Source of the DNA: Coriobacteriia bacterium
Lineage (GTDB): Bacteria > Actinomycetota > Coriobacteriia > Coriobacteriales > RUG033
DNA length: 64,000 nt
Direction: 5' to 3'
Assembly: GCA_015655215.1 (NCBI GenBank)
Contig: JAATFL010000009.1
Coordinates: 89,962-153,961, forward strand
The notes beneath the pieces are model-generated. The model saw only the letters and a program-made list of their open reading frames with translations, did no database searches and had not been told where the DNA came from. Within the stretch, counting starts at the first letter, position 1; each line of letters begins with the position of its first letter. Shown here in pieces: positions 17,283 through 25,301 of this stretch. Position numbers and translations under genes: made by a program.

Positions 17283-18932
17283 GTGACTTCGAGACCCGGC
17301 TCGTCCACGGGGATGTCGACAAAGGCTCCGTGGATGCGTGCCCTCTCATCGAAGACGCCGTCATCGCCCTCGCGTCTCCTCCACGTCGCGCTGCTCATGG
17401 CAGGGGCTGCCTTTCTCGTCATCGGCGCATTCCATACGTCGATCTGGTTTGACGAGTCGTACTCCGTCGCCATAGCCACGCACACGTTCGCCCAGATCTG
17501 GACCATCGGCGCCTGCGACGTGCATCCGGTGCTCTATTACTGGATGCTCCACGTGCTCTACCTCGTCTTCGGCACGAACCTTACCGTCTATCGTCTCTTC
17601 TCCGTCCTCGGGGCCATCTCCCTCGGCGTGTTGGGCTATACCCACGTGCGTGGTGACGTCAACGCCCGCACGGGGTTGCTCTTCTCCCTCTTCGCCCTGT
17701 CCATACCCGCCGTCGCCTACTATGGTCTTGAGATACGCATGTACTCGTGGGTCACGTTCACCGTCATGGTGACGTTCCTGTATGCTCTGCGCATCATACG
17801 CTCTGCACCTGGCGCCGAGAGGGGGAGTGGAGGGGCTCGCGATGCGACGGCCTTCGCCCGTCCGCGCATCCGGACCTGGGTGATGTACAGCCTCGCGAGC
17901 CTCGCGAGCGCCTATCTGCACTACTACGGTCTGCTCGCGGCGCTCGTCGTGGGCCTAGCGCTCGTGGTGTTCCTCGTCCGCAACCGTCGGGCACGTCGTG
18001 CCGACCTCGTCTGCCTCATCGTGTCGGCCTTCATCCAGATAGCGCTCTACCTGCCGTGGATTATGAACTTCCTCGGACAGTTGGCGTATGTCTCGGGGGG
18101 TTTCTGGATCACGTTCGAGTTCCCGGAGAGCGTCTACGAGCTCGTGGGCTACCCGCTCACGGGCATGCTTGCGCCCTGGCTTGGGTTCGTGGGGACCTGC
18201 CTGGTGCTCGTGGTGCTACTCGCTGCTTGGCTTCGTCGGCGCCGGCACGCTCCACTCGCGCGAAACCCTGCCGGTGAGACGCATCCGTGCCGTGCCGCAT
18301 CGCGGCGCGACACCCTGCCCGCGATGGCCGGGCTTGCCCTCTATCTGTGCGTGTTCCTGGTCGCCTCGCTCGCCTCCGCCCTCCTCGGCTCCCTGCTCCT
18401 GTATGACCGTTATCTCTTCGTCGCCATCGGCCCGCTTCTGCTCTCGCTCTCCTGGGTGCTTGCCAACGAGGATGGCCGTATCATGCGGGCCGTCGTCGCC
18501 ATCGTGCTCACCTTCTCGCTTGCCAACGAGGTGGTTCTCGTCACCACGGACTACTCCGCCCAGAATAAGGCTCCTCTCGACTATCTCGCCGCCAACCTCG
18601 AACCGGGCGATATCATCATCTACTCCAACATCGGTACCGGCGGGGTGGTTGCGGTCACGTTCTCCGACGTGCATCAGTACTTCCTCAACCCGTACACCAC
18701 GGCGGAGGCGCAGGCGTATCAGGCGTTCGCCCCCCAGATGGACATCACCTACAACTGGTCCGACGTGCTCGACGGCTATACGGGTCGCATCTGGGTCGTG
18801 GGTGACTCGAGCCTTTCCGAGCTCGACGGCGTGCTTGACATACGGGGCACCTCGCTCATATCGTCCGAGACGTTCCAGGCTCCCTACGAGACGCTCGACT
18901 ACGGGATATCCCTCGTGGAGAAGAGCGGCTGA
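17283..18932 (+). CDS. Polytopic GT39/ArnT-like glycosyltransferase
   Basis: Integral membrane protein of 549 residues with about ten predicted hydrophobic helices, the first near residue 32 (LLHVALLMAGAAFLVIGAF). The loop after it contains IWFDESYSVAIA, the DE motif of GT-C enzymes such as PMT and ArnT, followed by CDVHPVLYYWMLHVLY, similar to the HPPLYY motif of that superfamily. The last 150 residues form an extracytoplasmic domain. The GTG start directly follows the stop of the GT2 gene with no gap, implying coupled expression. It likely transfers the lipid-linked sugar made by that partner to a surface acceptor; the acceptor cannot be told from sequence. Confidence 0.8.
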   Translation: MTSRPGSSTGMSTKAPWMRALSSKTPSSPSRLLHVALLMAGAAFLVIGAFHTSIWFDESYSVAIATHTFAQIWTIGACDVHPVLYYWMLHVLYLVFGTNLTVYRLFSVLGAISLGVLGYTHVRGDVNARTGLLFSLFALSIPAVAYYGLEIRMYSWVTFTVMVTFLYALRIIRSAPGAERGSGGARDATAFARPRIRTWVMYSLASLASAYLHYYGLLAALVVGLALVVFLVRNRRARRADLVCLIVSAFIQIALYLPWIMNFLGQLAYVSGGFWITFEFPESVYELVGYPLTGMLAPWLGFVGTCLVLVVLLAAWLRRRRHAPLARNPAGETHPCRAASRRDTLPAMAGLALYLCVFLVASLASALLGSLLLYDRYLFVAIGPLLLSLSWVLANEDGRIMRAVVAIVLTFSLANEVVLVTTDYSAQNKAPLDYLAANLEPGDIIIYSNIGTGGVVAVTFSDVHQYFLNPYTTAEAQAYQAFAPQMDITYNWSDVLDGYTGRIWVVGDSSLSELDGVLDIRGTSLISSETFQAPYETLDYGISLVEKSG

Positions 18933-19117
18933 CACCGTCGCGACCGGGGATGCGGCCTTGACCGCGGGGCATCGCGTGTGGCATGGCCCTCCCTCGAAGC
19001 AGGTCCTCCGCCCACGAATCGTCAGACCGCCTTGGCGCGCGACAGGCCACATGGTGCGGGGAGGCGCGGTATCCTTAGGCGCATCCTTGTCGTACGCATG
19101 CTCTTGAGAGGGGTTCC

Positions 19118-20350
19118 ATGGGAGTCGAAGCACTGCCCCGCACGATCTGGTGGGATGTCGACGAGGTCACGGGACGGCCGGGCGTTTGCCTGATCGACCA
19201 GACCCGCCTGCCGCTGGTGGGTGACATCCTGTCGTGCGCCACGGCCGATGCCGTGTGCACCGTCATCAAATCCCTCGCCGTGCGAGGGGCGCCCGCCTTG
19301 GGCGTTGCCGCCGCGCTCGCTCTTGCGGTGTGGAGCGAGAACGAGTCCGAGGGCGTCGACGTGGACTCCTACCTCGATTCCCTCGACGAGGTGGCGACCC
19401 GTGTCGCCACGGCGCGCCCCACGGCCGTCAACCTCTCCTGGGGCGCCAAGCGCGCCTGCGCGTTTGCCCACCACCGTGCGGAGCAGGGTGCCGACCTCGT
19501 CGCCATCAAGGCCGACCTCGTCGAGTTGGCGAAGCGCATGTGCGAGGAGGACGAGGCTTGCAATCGCCGGATCGGAGCCAACGGTGCCGCACTTCTCGAC
19601 GAGGGGTCCAACGTGTTGACGCACTGCAACGCCGGTTCGCTCGCCACGGCGTTCTACGGCACGGCGCTCGGCGTGGTCTACTCGGCCTTCGAGCAGGGAC
19701 GGGTCGCGCATGTGTGGGTCGACGAGACGCGTCCCGTCAACCAGGGTGGTCGCCTCACGGCATGGGAACTGGGCATGGCGGGCGTTCCGGCAACGCTCAT
19801 CTGCGATGACATGGCCGCCAGCGTCATGCAGGCCGGTGCCGTGGACGCCGTGGTGGTGGGGGCTGACCGCATCTGCGCCAACGGCGACACTGCCAACAAG
19901 ATCGGTACCTACGGCGTCGCGGTGCTCGCCCACGAGCACCGCATCCCGTTCTACATCGCGGCCCCCCTCTCGACCATCGACCCCGCGCTTGCAAGTGGCG
20001 ATGCGATCGTCATCGAGCGACGCGACCCGCGCGAGGTCGAGGGTATGTCCGTCTCCGGTACCATCACGCCGCAGGGCGATCAGGTGCGTGCCCTCGACCT
20101 CCTCACCGAGAAGGGCCCCTGCGAGCTTGCCCTCAAGGGCGGTCAGCCTCTCGTCATCACGCGCAAGGGAGGCGGGTACACGCTCGATGGCTGGTTCAGG
20201 CGCACGCCCATCGGCGTACAGGTGTACAATCCCGCCTTCGACGTCACCCCAAGTCGCTACATCTCCGGGATCATCACCGAAGTGGGGGTCTTCCGGCCCG
20301 ATGAGCGTGGTGTCTACTCCCTCGCCCACGTGCACGGGGAGCGCGTCTAG
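19118..20350 (+). CDS. mtnA: S-methyl-5-thioribose-1-phosphate isomerase with an internal insertion
   Basis: Isomerises methylthioribose-1-phosphate to methylthioribulose-1-phosphate in methionine salvage. The 410-residue protein has SLAVRGAPALGVAAA, the catalytic Cys segment VLTHCNAGSLAT, and the Asp segment VVVGADRICANGDTANKIGT, and closes with VYNPAFDVTPSRYISGIITE. Between about residues 310 and 365 there is an extra stretch of about 40 residues (LLTEKGPCELALKGGQ onward) not present in typical MtnA proteins of 340-370 residues. No mtnK or mtnB lies nearby, so the substrate probably comes from an MTA phosphorylase, possibly the PNP-like gene at 13.9 kb. GAGAGGGG precedes the ATG. TATCCT at 19071-19076 is a plausible -10. 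Confidence 0.92.
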   Translation: MGVEALPRTIWWDVDEVTGRPGVCLIDQTRLPLVGDILSCATADAVCTVIKSLAVRGAPALGVAAALALAVWSENESEGVDVDSYLDSLDEVATRVATARPTAVNLSWGAKRACAFAHHRAEQGADLVAIKADLVELAKRMCEEDEACNRRIGANGAALLDEGSNVLTHCNAGSLATAFYGTALGVVYSAFEQGRVAHVWVDETRPVNQGGRLTAWELGMAGVPATLICDDMAASVMQAGAVDAVVVGADRICANGDTANKIGTYGVAVLAHEHRIPFYIAAPLSTIDPALASGDAIVIERRDPREVEGMSVSGTITPQGDQVRALDLLTEKGPCELALKGGQPLVITRKGGGYTLDGWFRRTPIGVQVYNPAFDVTPSRYISGIITEVGVFRPDERGVYSLAHVHGERV

Positions 20351-20402
20351 GGCAGATCCGCCTCGCCGCGCCCGCGACCCGTGGGTACCATCGCCATCTC
20401 GC

Positions 20403-20450
20403 TTGACACTCGAACATCCGTACGACTATCATTGGTCGTACAGATGTTCG
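20403..20450 (+). promoter_or_regulatory. Promoter with LexA-like inverted operator before the radical SAM gene
   Basis: TTGACA (20403-20408) and TATCAT (20427-20432) are separated by 18 bp and form a strong promoter. Arms 20411-20426 and 20435-20450 are inverted repeats matching at 15 of 16 positions, with the -10 box in the 8-bp centre. Each arm holds one near match to the CGAAC-N4-GTTCG damage-box consensus of Bacillus and actinobacteria (CGAACATCCGTACG and CGTACAGATGTTCG, one mismatch each). A repressor bound here would block polymerase. LexA identity is inference. Confidence 0.65.
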
Positions 20451-20473
20451 ATTCTCATGAGGGAAGGTGTCCG

Positions 20474-21988
20474 GTGGACGTGATGGAGAAGCTCCGCATC
20501 CTCACCGATGCCGCCCGTTATGACGTCGCGTGCACCTCGAGCGGCAGTGGTCGGGGTTCCAAACCCGGGATGGTGGGCAATACCGTGTCCGGGGGGTGCT
20601 GCCACAGCTTCGCGGCCGACGGGCGGTGCATCTCGCTCCTCAAGGTGCTCATGACCAACAAGTGCGCCTATGACTGCGCCTACTGCGCCAACCGGCGCTC
20701 CAACGATATCGAACGTGCGGAGTTCACGCCTCGCGAACTTGCCGACCTCACCATAGGGTTCTACCGACGCAATTACATCGAGGGGCTCTTCGTCTCCTCC
20801 GGCGTGCTGCGCACCCCCGATTACACGATGGAGCGTCTCATCGAGGTGCTCGAGGTGCTGCGTGGGGAGTACCGCTTCAACGCCTACATCCATGCCAAGG
20901 CGATTCCGGGGGCGAGCCCTCAGCTGGTGGACCGGCTTGGGCGTCTCGCCGACCGCCTGTCGGTCAACATCGAGTTGCCCAGCCGTAGCAGCCTCGCCCT
21001 GCTCGCGCCCGAGAAGGAGACGCAGTCCATCGCCCGCCCCATGGCGCTCATCCGGGACGGCATCTCGGAGGTGCGCGAGCAGGGTTCCCTCGCACGGCGC
21101 CAGGGGAGGCGGACCACCGGCACGTTCGCGCCGGCCGGGCAGTCCACGCAGATGATCATCGGCGCCACGCCCGAGAGCGACCTGGAGGTGCTGCAGCTCT
21201 CCAGGGCCCTCTACCAACGGTTCTCTCTCAAGCGCGTGTTCTTCTCGGCGTATCTGCCGGTCAACGAGGGGCCCGTGCTGCCAGCCATATCCCAGCCGCC
21301 GCTCGAGCGTGAGCATCGCCTCTACCAGGCGGATTGGCTCATGCGTTTCTACCAGTTCGATGCGGACGAGCTTGTCGATGCCGAGCACCCCTTCCTCGAC
21401 GAGCAGCTTGACCCCAAGGCCGCATGGGCGTTGGCGCACCTCGACCGATTCCCGATCGAGGTCAACACGGCACCCTATGAGATTCTGTTGAGGGTCCCGG
21501 GCTTCGGGGTGCGCGGGGCGCAGGCCATCGTCCGCGCCCGTAAAGGCCAGGTGCTGCGGGCCGAGAACCTCAAGGCACTGCGCATATCCCTCAAGCGGGC
21601 ACGGTTCTTCGTCACCTGCAACGGCGTGTACGAGCCGTGGGGAACGTGGGACCCGGCACGTGGGCGCGCGGTGGCACAGGCCTGTCCTCCACCACCCTCC
21701 ACCGCCCTGGCGCTGGTAGAGGATCCTGCGGCCATACGGGCCGCGCTCCTGGCCGGGCAACCTGGCCAGGACCGCCTCGGCAACCGCAAGCGCGACCCTC
21801 GTCAGCTCTCGCTCCTCGACGAGCCGGGCTTCACCGAGCAGAGCCCCATTCCCGTGCGACCCGTCGTAGGACATCGTGGCGAGCGCCACGATGTCGATGC
21901 CTGGGACGTGCCGTCCGACGTCCGTCCAGCCGTCAACCCGACCACCGTTCCCCTAGCGGCGCGCTCTCTCGCCCGGGAGAGTGCCTGA
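20474..21988 (+). CDS. Putative DNA modification/repair radical SAM protein (TIGR03916 type)
   Basis: Radical SAM enzyme of the family that accompanies a uracil-DNA-glycosylase-like/DUF4130 partner. The cluster-binding Cys are Cys64, Cys68 and Cys71 (NKCAYDCAYCANRR). Upstream, GCCHSFAADGRCISLLKVLMT is a family hallmark, and VNTAPYEILLRVPGFGVRGAQAIV near residue 330-360 is a helix-hairpin-helix segment suggesting nucleic-acid binding. The last 100 or so residues are Pro/Ala rich and unconserved. The GTG at 20474 is chosen for its GGGAAGG site six bases upstream; an ATG at 20483 is the alternative. Its TGA overlaps the ATG of the DUF4130 gene (TGATG). The palindromic operator upstream suggests damage-inducible expression. 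The reaction is unknown. Confidence 0.88.
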   Translation: MDVMEKLRILTDAARYDVACTSSGSGRGSKPGMVGNTVSGGCCHSFAADGRCISLLKVLMTNKCAYDCAYCANRRSNDIERAEFTPRELADLTIGFYRRNYIEGLFVSSGVLRTPDYTMERLIEVLEVLRGEYRFNAYIHAKAIPGASPQLVDRLGRLADRLSVNIELPSRSSLALLAPEKETQSIARPMALIRDGISEVREQGSLARRQGRRTTGTFAPAGQSTQMIIGATPESDLEVLQLSRALYQRFSLKRVFFSAYLPVNEGPVLPAISQPPLEREHRLYQADWLMRFYQFDADELVDAEHPFLDEQLDPKAAWALAHLDRFPIEVNTAPYEILLRVPGFGVRGAQAIVRARKGQVLRAENLKALRISLKRARFFVTCNGVYEPWGTWDPARGRAVAQACPPPPSTALALVEDPAAIRAALLAGQPGQDRLGNRKRDPRQLSLLDEPGFTEQSPIPVRPVVGHRGERHDVDAWDVPSDVRPAVNPTTVPLAARSLARESA

Positions 21989-22890
21989 TGGCCGCGCGAG
22001 GCGGCTTGCGGGGATGTGCGGGGAGTTCCGGTGGGGTGGGTGCGGTCTTCGCGGGCTCGGACGTGCATCGCGGTGCGAAGGGGTCTCGACATGGCTCGTC
22101 GGGAGGGGACACCCGCGTGCGTTCGGTCGACCCCGATCTCGCCTACGTGTTCGACGGTTCCCTCGAGGGGCTGCTCTCGGCGATATTCGCCACCTACTCC
22201 AACCACGAGAACCCCTCCTGCGTTCTCCCCGCCCCGGGTGCCCAGACCGGGCTGTTCCAGCAGGTGCGCGAGGTCGTCACCGACGAGGAGCATGCCCGTC
22301 GCGTGCGCGACGGCATCGTCGCGCAACTGGGTGCCGAGACGTTTCGCGACGTGGTTCGCGTCTTTCTCGCCGACGACCCCGACCGCTGCACCGTCGCCTA
22401 TCGATTCTTGCGGTACGGTCTGCGAGAGGGGCCGGTCGTCCGCGACGAACTCTCCCACGAGGACGTGGCCCTGTTCGCCAGGATATCCTGCCGTGTGGCC
22501 AACGAGCGCGAGCACTACTTCCAGTTTTTGCGCTTCGAGGAGATGCCCGGAGACGTGTATGTGGCGCAGATACACCCAAAGTCATGCGTCGTACCCCTGC
22601 TGATGGGGCATTTCTCGATGCGGATGGGTCCCACGCCCTTCTTCATCTACGATGCCTCCCACCAACTTGCCGGTCATTGGGATGGTGCGCAGAGCGTGCT
22701 CTGCGCGATAGACGGCTCCCTGCCGGTGCAGCGTGCGAAAGGCGAGGTCGCCTATCAGGCGATGTGGCGGACCTTCCACCACGCCATCGAGAACCAGCAA
22801 CGACACAACCCCCGTCTGATGCGCCAGCTCATGCCCAAACGCTATTGGGCCGACCTCACCGAGATGCAGCTGCCAGGACCGGTAGGGTAA
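21988..22890 (+). CDS. DUF4130 (TIGR03915-type) DNA metabolism protein, partner of radical SAM enzyme
   Basis: 300 residues. The conserved region begins about residue 50 with LAYVFDGSLEGLLSAIFATY and continues with VAYRFLRYGLREG, ISCRVANEREHYFQFLRFEEM, MGHFSMRMGPTPFFIYDASH and HNPRLMRQLMPKRYWADLTEM, the hallmarks of this family, which is almost always encoded beside the radical SAM protein found here. In some bacteria it is fused to a UDG-type domain, hence the predicted role in DNA repair or base modification. The start overlaps the upstream stop as TGATG, so coupling is likely; the first 45 residues are poorly conserved and a later start cannot be excluded. A 19-bp perfect hairpin follows the gene. 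Confidence 0.85.
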   Translation: MAARGGLRGCAGSSGGVGAVFAGSDVHRGAKGSRHGSSGGDTRVRSVDPDLAYVFDGSLEGLLSAIFATYSNHENPSCVLPAPGAQTGLFQQVREVVTDEEHARRVRDGIVAQLGAETFRDVVRVFLADDPDRCTVAYRFLRYGLREGPVVRDELSHEDVALFARISCRVANEREHYFQFLRFEEMPGDVYVAQIHPKSCVVPLLMGHFSMRMGPTPFFIYDASHQLAGHWDGAQSVLCAIDGSLPVQRAKGEVAYQAMWRTFHHAIENQQRHNPRLMRQLMPKRYWADLTEMQLPGPVG

Positions 22891-22940
22891 CCGTCGGGTC
22901 TTTCGACAGGGGTTCTCGACCAGACTGTCAGGTGGAGGGT

Positions 22941-22990
22941 CCATCATGGTGCGATTCCCGCGGGGGTCCGTGGGAATCGCACCATGATGG
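22941..22990. terminator. 19-bp perfect hairpin between DUF4130 gene and comF
   Basis: Arms 22941-22959 and 22972-22990 are exactly complementary, with a 12-base loop. The hairpin begins 50 bases after the DUF4130 stop and ends eight bases before the comF ATG. It has no T-tract. It could terminate the repair operon or lower comF translation, because it lies close to the ribosome site. Confidence 0.6.
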
Positions 22991-22998
22991 GGTGACCT

Positions 22999-23754
22999 AT
23001 GGGATGTAGGGGCACAGCGGTCTCGCGGGTGACTCGCGAGTTCCTCCTCGAGATGGGCGAGGGGATGAGGGAGGTGCTGTGGCCGACGCGATGCGTGGTG
23101 TGCGATCTCCCCGGGACGTTGCTGTGCGATCGATGCGAGGCCATGTTGCCGCGCATCGACCCGTCAGGTGCCTGCCCTCGGTGCGGTGCCCCCTTCGGCG
23201 TGCTCACGTGTACCGAATGCGACCCGGATCCATCGACCGACCCCCTTCCCTTCGAGGCGGCGCGTTGCTACGGCGAGTACCGCGAGGGCATCGCCGCGCT
23301 GATGCGGGCCTACAAGGACGAGGGGGAGCAACGATGCGCCCCCCTCGTCGCCGGACTCATCGCCGAGGCGGTCCCGCGGGATTGGTTCGGGTGGCCCCGA
23401 GTGCTCGTGTACGTGCCTGCGACCTCCATCGCCGTGCGCAGGCGAGGGTTCGACCATATGGCCATGGTCGCGGATGGGCTGGCAGACGTGCTCGGGGTAC
23501 CGGTCTGTTGCGCGCTTTCGCGCTCGATGGCGACGGACCAGCGACGCTTGAGCAGGCGGCAGCGTGCGAGCAATGCGGCTGGATCCTTCCTGGCATCGGA
23601 TGATCCGGGAACCATACGCTCCCTACGGGGTGGGAACGTGCTCCTCGTCGATGACGTGATCACCACCGGTGCCACCTGCGTTGCGGCGAGTGCGGCGCTC
23701 CTCGAAGCGCATGTTGCGGCAGTTCGTGTGGTGGCGTTGGCACGTGTCTGGTGA
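22999..23754 (+). CDS. comF: ComF family phosphoribosyltransferase-like protein
   Basis: 251-residue ComF/GntX family protein. Its N-terminal zinc-finger-like region has paired Cys (CVVCDLPGTLLCDRC, then CPRCGAPFG and CTECD), and a C-terminal type I phosphoribosyltransferase domain carries the PRPP loop VLLVDDVITTGATC. In Firmicutes ComFC supports natural DNA uptake; the helicase ComFA is not present here, so the role may differ. The ATG at 22999 is preceded by GGGGTG. The stop codon is followed closely by an extended -10 promoter for a structured RNA, a comF-RNA-hpf order also known around raiA-motif RNAs. Confidence 0.88.
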   Translation: MGCRGTAVSRVTREFLLEMGEGMREVLWPTRCVVCDLPGTLLCDRCEAMLPRIDPSGACPRCGAPFGVLTCTECDPDPSTDPLPFEAARCYGEYREGIAALMRAYKDEGEQRCAPLVAGLIAEAVPRDWFGWPRVLVYVPATSIAVRRRGFDHMAMVADGLADVLGVPVCCALSRSMATDQRRLSRRQRASNAAGSFLASDDPGTIRSLRGGNVLLVDDVITTGATCVAASAALLEAHVAAVRVVALARVW

Positions 23755-23783
23755 ATGATCGTCCGTGCTGGTAGAATCGACCG

Positions 23784-24028
23784 AGGTTCTCCCCCCGGGT
23801 CTGTGGTTGCGGGTGCTTTGCACCTTAGTCCATGGCAGACGCGGCCGAAAGGATCCACGTAAGCATCCAGGGTTCCCTGGGTGCGAGCATGGCGCGTCCT
23901 AGAGGTAAGTCGTACCGTCCGCGAAGAGGGCGCCTGCCCTCCGGACGAGAGGGTCAGTAGTGAAGAGGTACCAAGCGAACGCCCCAGTATGCGAGTGTGG
24001 GGTCAAATACCAGGTCAGCCGGGGGGAG
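23784..24028 (+). ncRNA. Structured noncoding RNA, candidate raiA-type motif
   Basis: An extended -10 site (TGGTAGAAT, hexamer 23772-23777) predicts a start near 23784. A perfect ten-pair stem, CTCCCCCCGG at 23789-23798 with CCGGGGGGAG at 24019-24028, closes a 240-nt domain. Inside are several clean hairpins: GGTGC/GCACC (23812-23824), CCAGGG/CCCTGG (23867-23880), a bulged stem GTCCG+GAGGGC with GCCCTC+CGGAC (23917-23946), and CCCCA/TGGGG further on. No convincing ORF is present. It is neither tmRNA, RNase P nor SRP RNA by signature. Position near comF and hpf (raiA) suggests the raiA RNA class; this is inference, since I could not compare with a covariance model. Confidence 0.6.
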
Positions 24029-24092
24029 ATACCGGCCTGTGCGTGGTAGGTGGTGCGAGAAGAGGGTTTTCGATCAACGACCTGGAGGAACG

Positions 24093-24995
24093 ATGAAGCG
24101 TACCGCATCGATTGTCACGGCCATCGGCCTGGTGATGGCGTCCGTACTCGTTACAGCTTGCTCGTTCTCCCTTCCCTTCGCAACATCATCGTCGAACTCG
24201 TCGAACTCCACGCAGACGCTTACGCCCACGACCGATGCGACGCTCGAGAGCGGCGTTCTCAAGGTGGGACTCGACTACAGTTACGCCCCCTTCGCGGGCG
24301 AATCGGACGGTAGCGTCGTCGGTATCGATGCGGATATCGCAGCGGCACTTGCCGAGCAGCTTGGCTGCACGGTCGAGTTCGTCAACGTCCCGGAAGGACA
24401 GGGGGACACGGCACTCGTCGACGGGACCGTCGACATCGTGATGAACGTGAACGCTGATTCGTACAGCAGCACGAAGGTCACGACGGTCGGGCCGTACCTG
24501 ACCGACGGCGCGGCCCTGTTCGCGCTCACCTCCACCTCGTCGCCGTCGACCGAGGCGGCTGTGGTCGGCACGTCGGCCATCGCCGCACAGACCGGGTCCG
24601 TCAGCGCTTATCAGGTCAAGACCACATATCCGTCAGCAAAGCTCAGCGGTGCAGACACGCTTTCCTCCGCATTCCTGGACCTGGAGAACGGGTCGGTCAC
24701 GTACACCGCCGCCGATGCGGTGGTCGGATCGTATCTGGAGCAGGAGTATGACGACGTCCTCCTCGTGGGGATGATCGGCAAGACCTCGGGTCTCTACGTG
24801 GGGGTCTCGGCCACGAACACCGAGCTCCAGACCGCGGTGAACGGCGCGGTCCAGACCATCGAGGGCGATGGCGTGCTCAACGTGATCATGGGCAAGTGGC
24901 TCGGCGAGACGCTCGACCTCCCCGCCGCATCGGATTCTGCCACCTATAGCGCGGCATCGACGACCGCGACCTCGTCGAACACCACTTCCAAGTAG
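24093..24995 (+). CDS. ABC transporter substrate-binding lipoprotein, polar amino acid type
   Basis: Extracellular solute-binding protein (family 3) anchored by lipid. The 300-residue precursor has a signal peptide ending in the lipobox LVTAC, with Cys23 as the lipidated residue, then a Ser/Asn/Thr-rich linker of about 25 residues. The binding domain starts with ESGVLKVGLDYSYAPFAGESDGSVVGIDADIA, the classic amino-acid-binding opening, and ends at MGKWLGETLDLPAAS before another Ser/Thr-rich tail. No permease or ATPase gene is adjacent, so it is an orphan component or serves a transporter encoded elsewhere. GGAGGA lies eight bases before the ATG. The structured RNA upstream could be its leader. 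Confidence 0.88.
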   Translation: MKRTASIVTAIGLVMASVLVTACSFSLPFATSSSNSSNSTQTLTPTTDATLESGVLKVGLDYSYAPFAGESDGSVVGIDADIAAALAEQLGCTVEFVNVPEGQGDTALVDGTVDIVMNVNADSYSSTKVTTVGPYLTDGAALFALTSTSSPSTEAAVVGTSAIAAQTGSVSAYQVKTTYPSAKLSGADTLSSAFLDLENGSVTYTAADAVVGSYLEQEYDDVLLVGMIGKTSGLYVGVSATNTELQTAVNGAVQTIEGDGVLNVIMGKWLGETLDLPAASDSATYSAASTTATSSNTTSK

Positions 24996-25301
24996 CAAGA
25001 CGACATGGCGTCCTGTCGGCTCTCGACCAACCAACGAGGTGAGCCGCCGGGGGTTTGCACGAACCGCCAGCCGGTGATGGATCCGCACCGTGGCGTACCC
25101 TCCTTCTCGCCGCGTCATTGTGGGTCAGTGGCGTTGGCATGCCATGTGGAGCCGTCGTGCATGGTCGTCGGAGACGGGCAACGGCGCGTTAACGAATCCT
25201 GAGAACATCGTGGTTCTCTACCCCACAGGCAACCGCGCTGGTCTATCCTTGCGATAGGCGCCGAAAGGCTCGGCGCGCCAGGTACGTCAAAGGAGGATGC
25301 C
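24996..25301 (+). promoter_or_regulatory. 306-bp spacer with hpf promoter elements
   Basis: No gene is seen. A TATCCT hexamer (25244-25249) is the likely -10 for hpf. An inverted repeat GAGAAC-6-GTTCTC (25201-25218) sits just upstream of the -35 region and could be an operator. A seven-pair hairpin GCGCCGA/TCGGCGC (25258-25276) lies in the 5' UTR before the AAAGGAGG ribosome site. Confidence 0.45.

Noticed and set aside
20429..21889. Antisense frame of 486 codons over the radical SAM gene
   Set aside because: It is a shadow of the conserved radical SAM frame.
24005..24020. ACCAGGTCAG, resembling part of bacterial SRP RNA
   Set aside because: The defining GGAAGCAGC tetraloop segment of SRP RNA is absent, and the surrounding fold differs.
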